From: Kitasatospora phosalacinea | GTDB lineage: Bacteria; Actinomycetota; Actinomycetes; Streptomycetales; Streptomycetaceae | Length of the DNA: 64,000 nt | NCBI RefSeq assembly: GCF_030268885.1 | Contig: NZ_BSSA01000017.1 | Span: 1 to 64,000 of the forward strand | Reading direction: 5' to 3' | In this document: one piece after another, positions 63,001 to 64,000 of the stretch | How positions within the stretch are numbered: the stretch's first letter is position 1 | How the letters are laid out: the number at the start of each line of letters is the position of its first letter | Program-made: the position numbers and the translations under genes | The notes under the pieces: generated by a model | The model's input: only the letters and a program-made list of their open reading frames with translations | What the model was told of the DNA's origin: nothing | Database searches by the model: none

Positions 63001-63816
63001 GTGCAGGAACTGCCGAACGCCGAACTGCTGGACGCCGAACTGCTGGACGCCGTCGAACGGGCGGTGCGCGACGTCGGCCGCCACCTGGCCGAGCGGCAGG
63101 GCACCGAGCCGCTGGCCGCCGCCACCCCCGCCGAGGCGCGTGCCGCGTTCGACGCCGTCGACCGGCCCGCCGCCCGGATGCTGCGCGAACGCCTCACCGC
63201 GCTGCGCCCGCGGGCCGGCTGGCTGGACGACGAGTGGGCCCGCGAGGTGCCCGGGGAGGGCGAGTGGTGGCTGTGCGACGCCACCGACGGCGCCGTCCAG
63301 TACCTGAGCGCGCTGCCGCACTGGGCGGTCACCGCGACCCTGCTGCGCGACGGCGCCCCCGTCCTCGCCGTGGTGCACGCCCCGCTGCTCGGCGCCACCC
63401 ACACCGCGCTGCTCGGCGGCGGCGCCCGGCTGAACGGCCGCCGCTGCGCGCCCCGTCCGCGCGTCCTGGCCACCGCGGTGGTCGCCGCCTCGCACCCCCC
63501 GCAGGTCGCCCGCGACCCGGCCGCGCGCCGCGCTGCCGGGGCCGCGCTGGCCGCCGTCCTGCCGCACGCGGCGGCCGTCCGCAACCTCGGCCCGACCGCG
63601 CTGCAGGTCGCCCAGGTCGGCTCCGGCCACCTCACCGCGTTCTGGCAGTACGGCGCCGACCCGGCCAACCTGCTGCCCGGCGCGCTGCTCGCCGCCGAGG
63701 CCGGGGCCACGGTCAGCGACGCGCAGGGCGCCCCGTGGACGCCCGCCGCGGCCTCCTTCCTGGCCGCCGCCCCCGGCGTGCACGCCGAACTCGTGGCGGT
63801 GCTGCGGCAGGTGTGA
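63001..63816 (+). CDS. Inositol monophosphatase-like protein, divergent
   Basis: 271 residues. It follows the IMPase fold, but the motifs are worn: motif A is LCDATDGAVQYL where the family has DPIDGTTNF, the first metal Glu region is GWLDDEW, and motif B is YGADPANLLPGALLAAEAGA in place of WDxAAGxxLxxEAGG. The key Asp residues remain, so phosphatase activity is possible; the loss of the Asn and Trp suggests altered substrate. A 15-base repeat (ELLDA twice) opens the protein. The start is GTG 63001, with AAGGAGG just upstream. It is divergent from the Lrp gene. Confidence 0.8.
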   Translation: MQELPNAELLDAELLDAVERAVRDVGRHLAERQGTEPLAAATPAEARAAFDAVDRPAARMLRERLTALRPRAGWLDDEWAREVPGEGEWWLCDATDGAVQYLSALPHWAVTATLLRDGAPVLAVVHAPLLGATHTALLGGGARLNGRRCAPRPRVLATAVVAASHPPQVARDPAARRAAGAALAAVLPHAAAVRNLGPTALQVAQVGSGHLTAFWQYGADPANLLPGALLAAEAGATVSDAQGAPWTPAAASFLAAAPGVHAELVAVLRQV

Positions 63817-63903
63817 CGGCCGCCGCCGCCCGCCGCGGCGGGCGCCGTCCACGGCGTCGGCGAGCGTGGGGACGCCCCCTCCCGCGCCCCGGGAGGTCCG
63901 CCC

Positions 63904-64000
63904 GTGACGCACCACGCCCCTCGCCCGCCGACGAGGCCGCCCCGGTCCGCGGGCGGCACCCGGGGCGGGCGGCCGCGGCATCGCCGTCCAACGCGGCGCC
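63904..64000 (+). CDS. Possible gene start running off the window
   Basis: GTG 63904 with GGGAGG eight bases upstream opens a frame that stays open to the window end (32 codons, THHAPRPPTRPPRSAGGTRG...). It is Pro/Arg-rich and may be meaningless; only the ribosome site supports it. Confidence 0.25.
   Translation, partial: MTHHAPRPPTRPPRSAGGTRGGRPRHRRPTRR

Overview
The window is a high-GC stretch of an actinobacterial chromosome, almost certainly from the Streptomycetaceae (Streptomyces or Kitasatospora). The evidence is strong G/C bias at third codon positions, many GTG starts, the fasR-fabD-fabH-acpP-fabF fatty-acid cluster followed by a DUF3145 gene, a homodimeric-type pyruvate dehydrogenase E1 (aceE) next to DUF3052, a large TerD/TerC stress island, DUF2637 and LytR-CpsA-Psr proteins, and dispersed GGAACTGCGCG-type palindromes. 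The gene order around fab and aceE looks like the conserved Streptomyces core. No CRISPR array, rRNA or replication origin was seen.

Layout. 0-5 kb: a YtxH-like membrane protein, two tandem tRNA-Asn genes, a trypsin-like lipoprotein protease beside the wreck of a paralogue, tRNA-Met, and a lipoprotein/membrane-protein pair. 5.6-7.4 kb: an ankyrin gene overlapping a beta-propeller lipoprotein that carries an apparent frameshift. 7.6-9.3 kb: two decayed IS5-type remnants in the same orientation, with one membrane-protein gene between them. 9.3-14.6 kb: a PLP-dependent deaminase, an LCP ligase, a divergent MarR/oxidoreductase pair and DUF3145. 14.6-19.7 kb: fabF, acpP, fabH, fabD and the activator fasR, all on the minus strand. 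19.8-32 kb: a pirin, a serine hydrolase, a MerR/aldo-keto reductase operon, two DUF1023-type secreted hydrolases around a membrane acyltransferase, a LuxR-type two-component system, and a TetR/MFS efflux pair. 32-36.5 kb: aceE, DUF3052 and a BCP-type peroxiredoxin.

36.6-50.4 kb is the Ter island. It holds two near-identical TerD proteins around a Ser/Thr kinase with a PQQ propeller, then TerC, a DUF2637 membrane protein, a TerD-related protein, and a TerD with a Gly-Tyr-Pro-Gln-rich tail. Divergent from the last of these is an HpcH/citrate-lyase-like aldolase, PRTase/TRSP, StiP-like and HAD-phosphatase operon. The TerD proteins and TerC probably form a membrane-associated Ca/metal stress complex, and the enzymes probably make a nucleoside-like metabolite; that link is inference from known Ter systems.

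50.4-64 kb: an FmdB-like zinc ribbon, a coiled-coil protein, tRNA-Val with a gene remnant behind it, a flavoprotein decarboxylase-like protein, a BAHD-like acyltransferase, an amino-acid permease, an NAD(P)-binding protein and glyoxylate carboligase (gcl). Then comes a FabR-like TetR regulator with two operator copies in front of an unlisted 46-residue membrane protein, followed by a secreted trypsin-like protease, DUF2269-like and DUF2277 proteins, a double-HTH Lrp regulator and a divergent inositol-phosphatase-like protein. The observations most worth following are the FabR-like regulator with its twin operators and hidden small protein, the IS-bracketed membrane gene, the architecture of the Ter island, and the acpP/fabF intercistronic hairpin.
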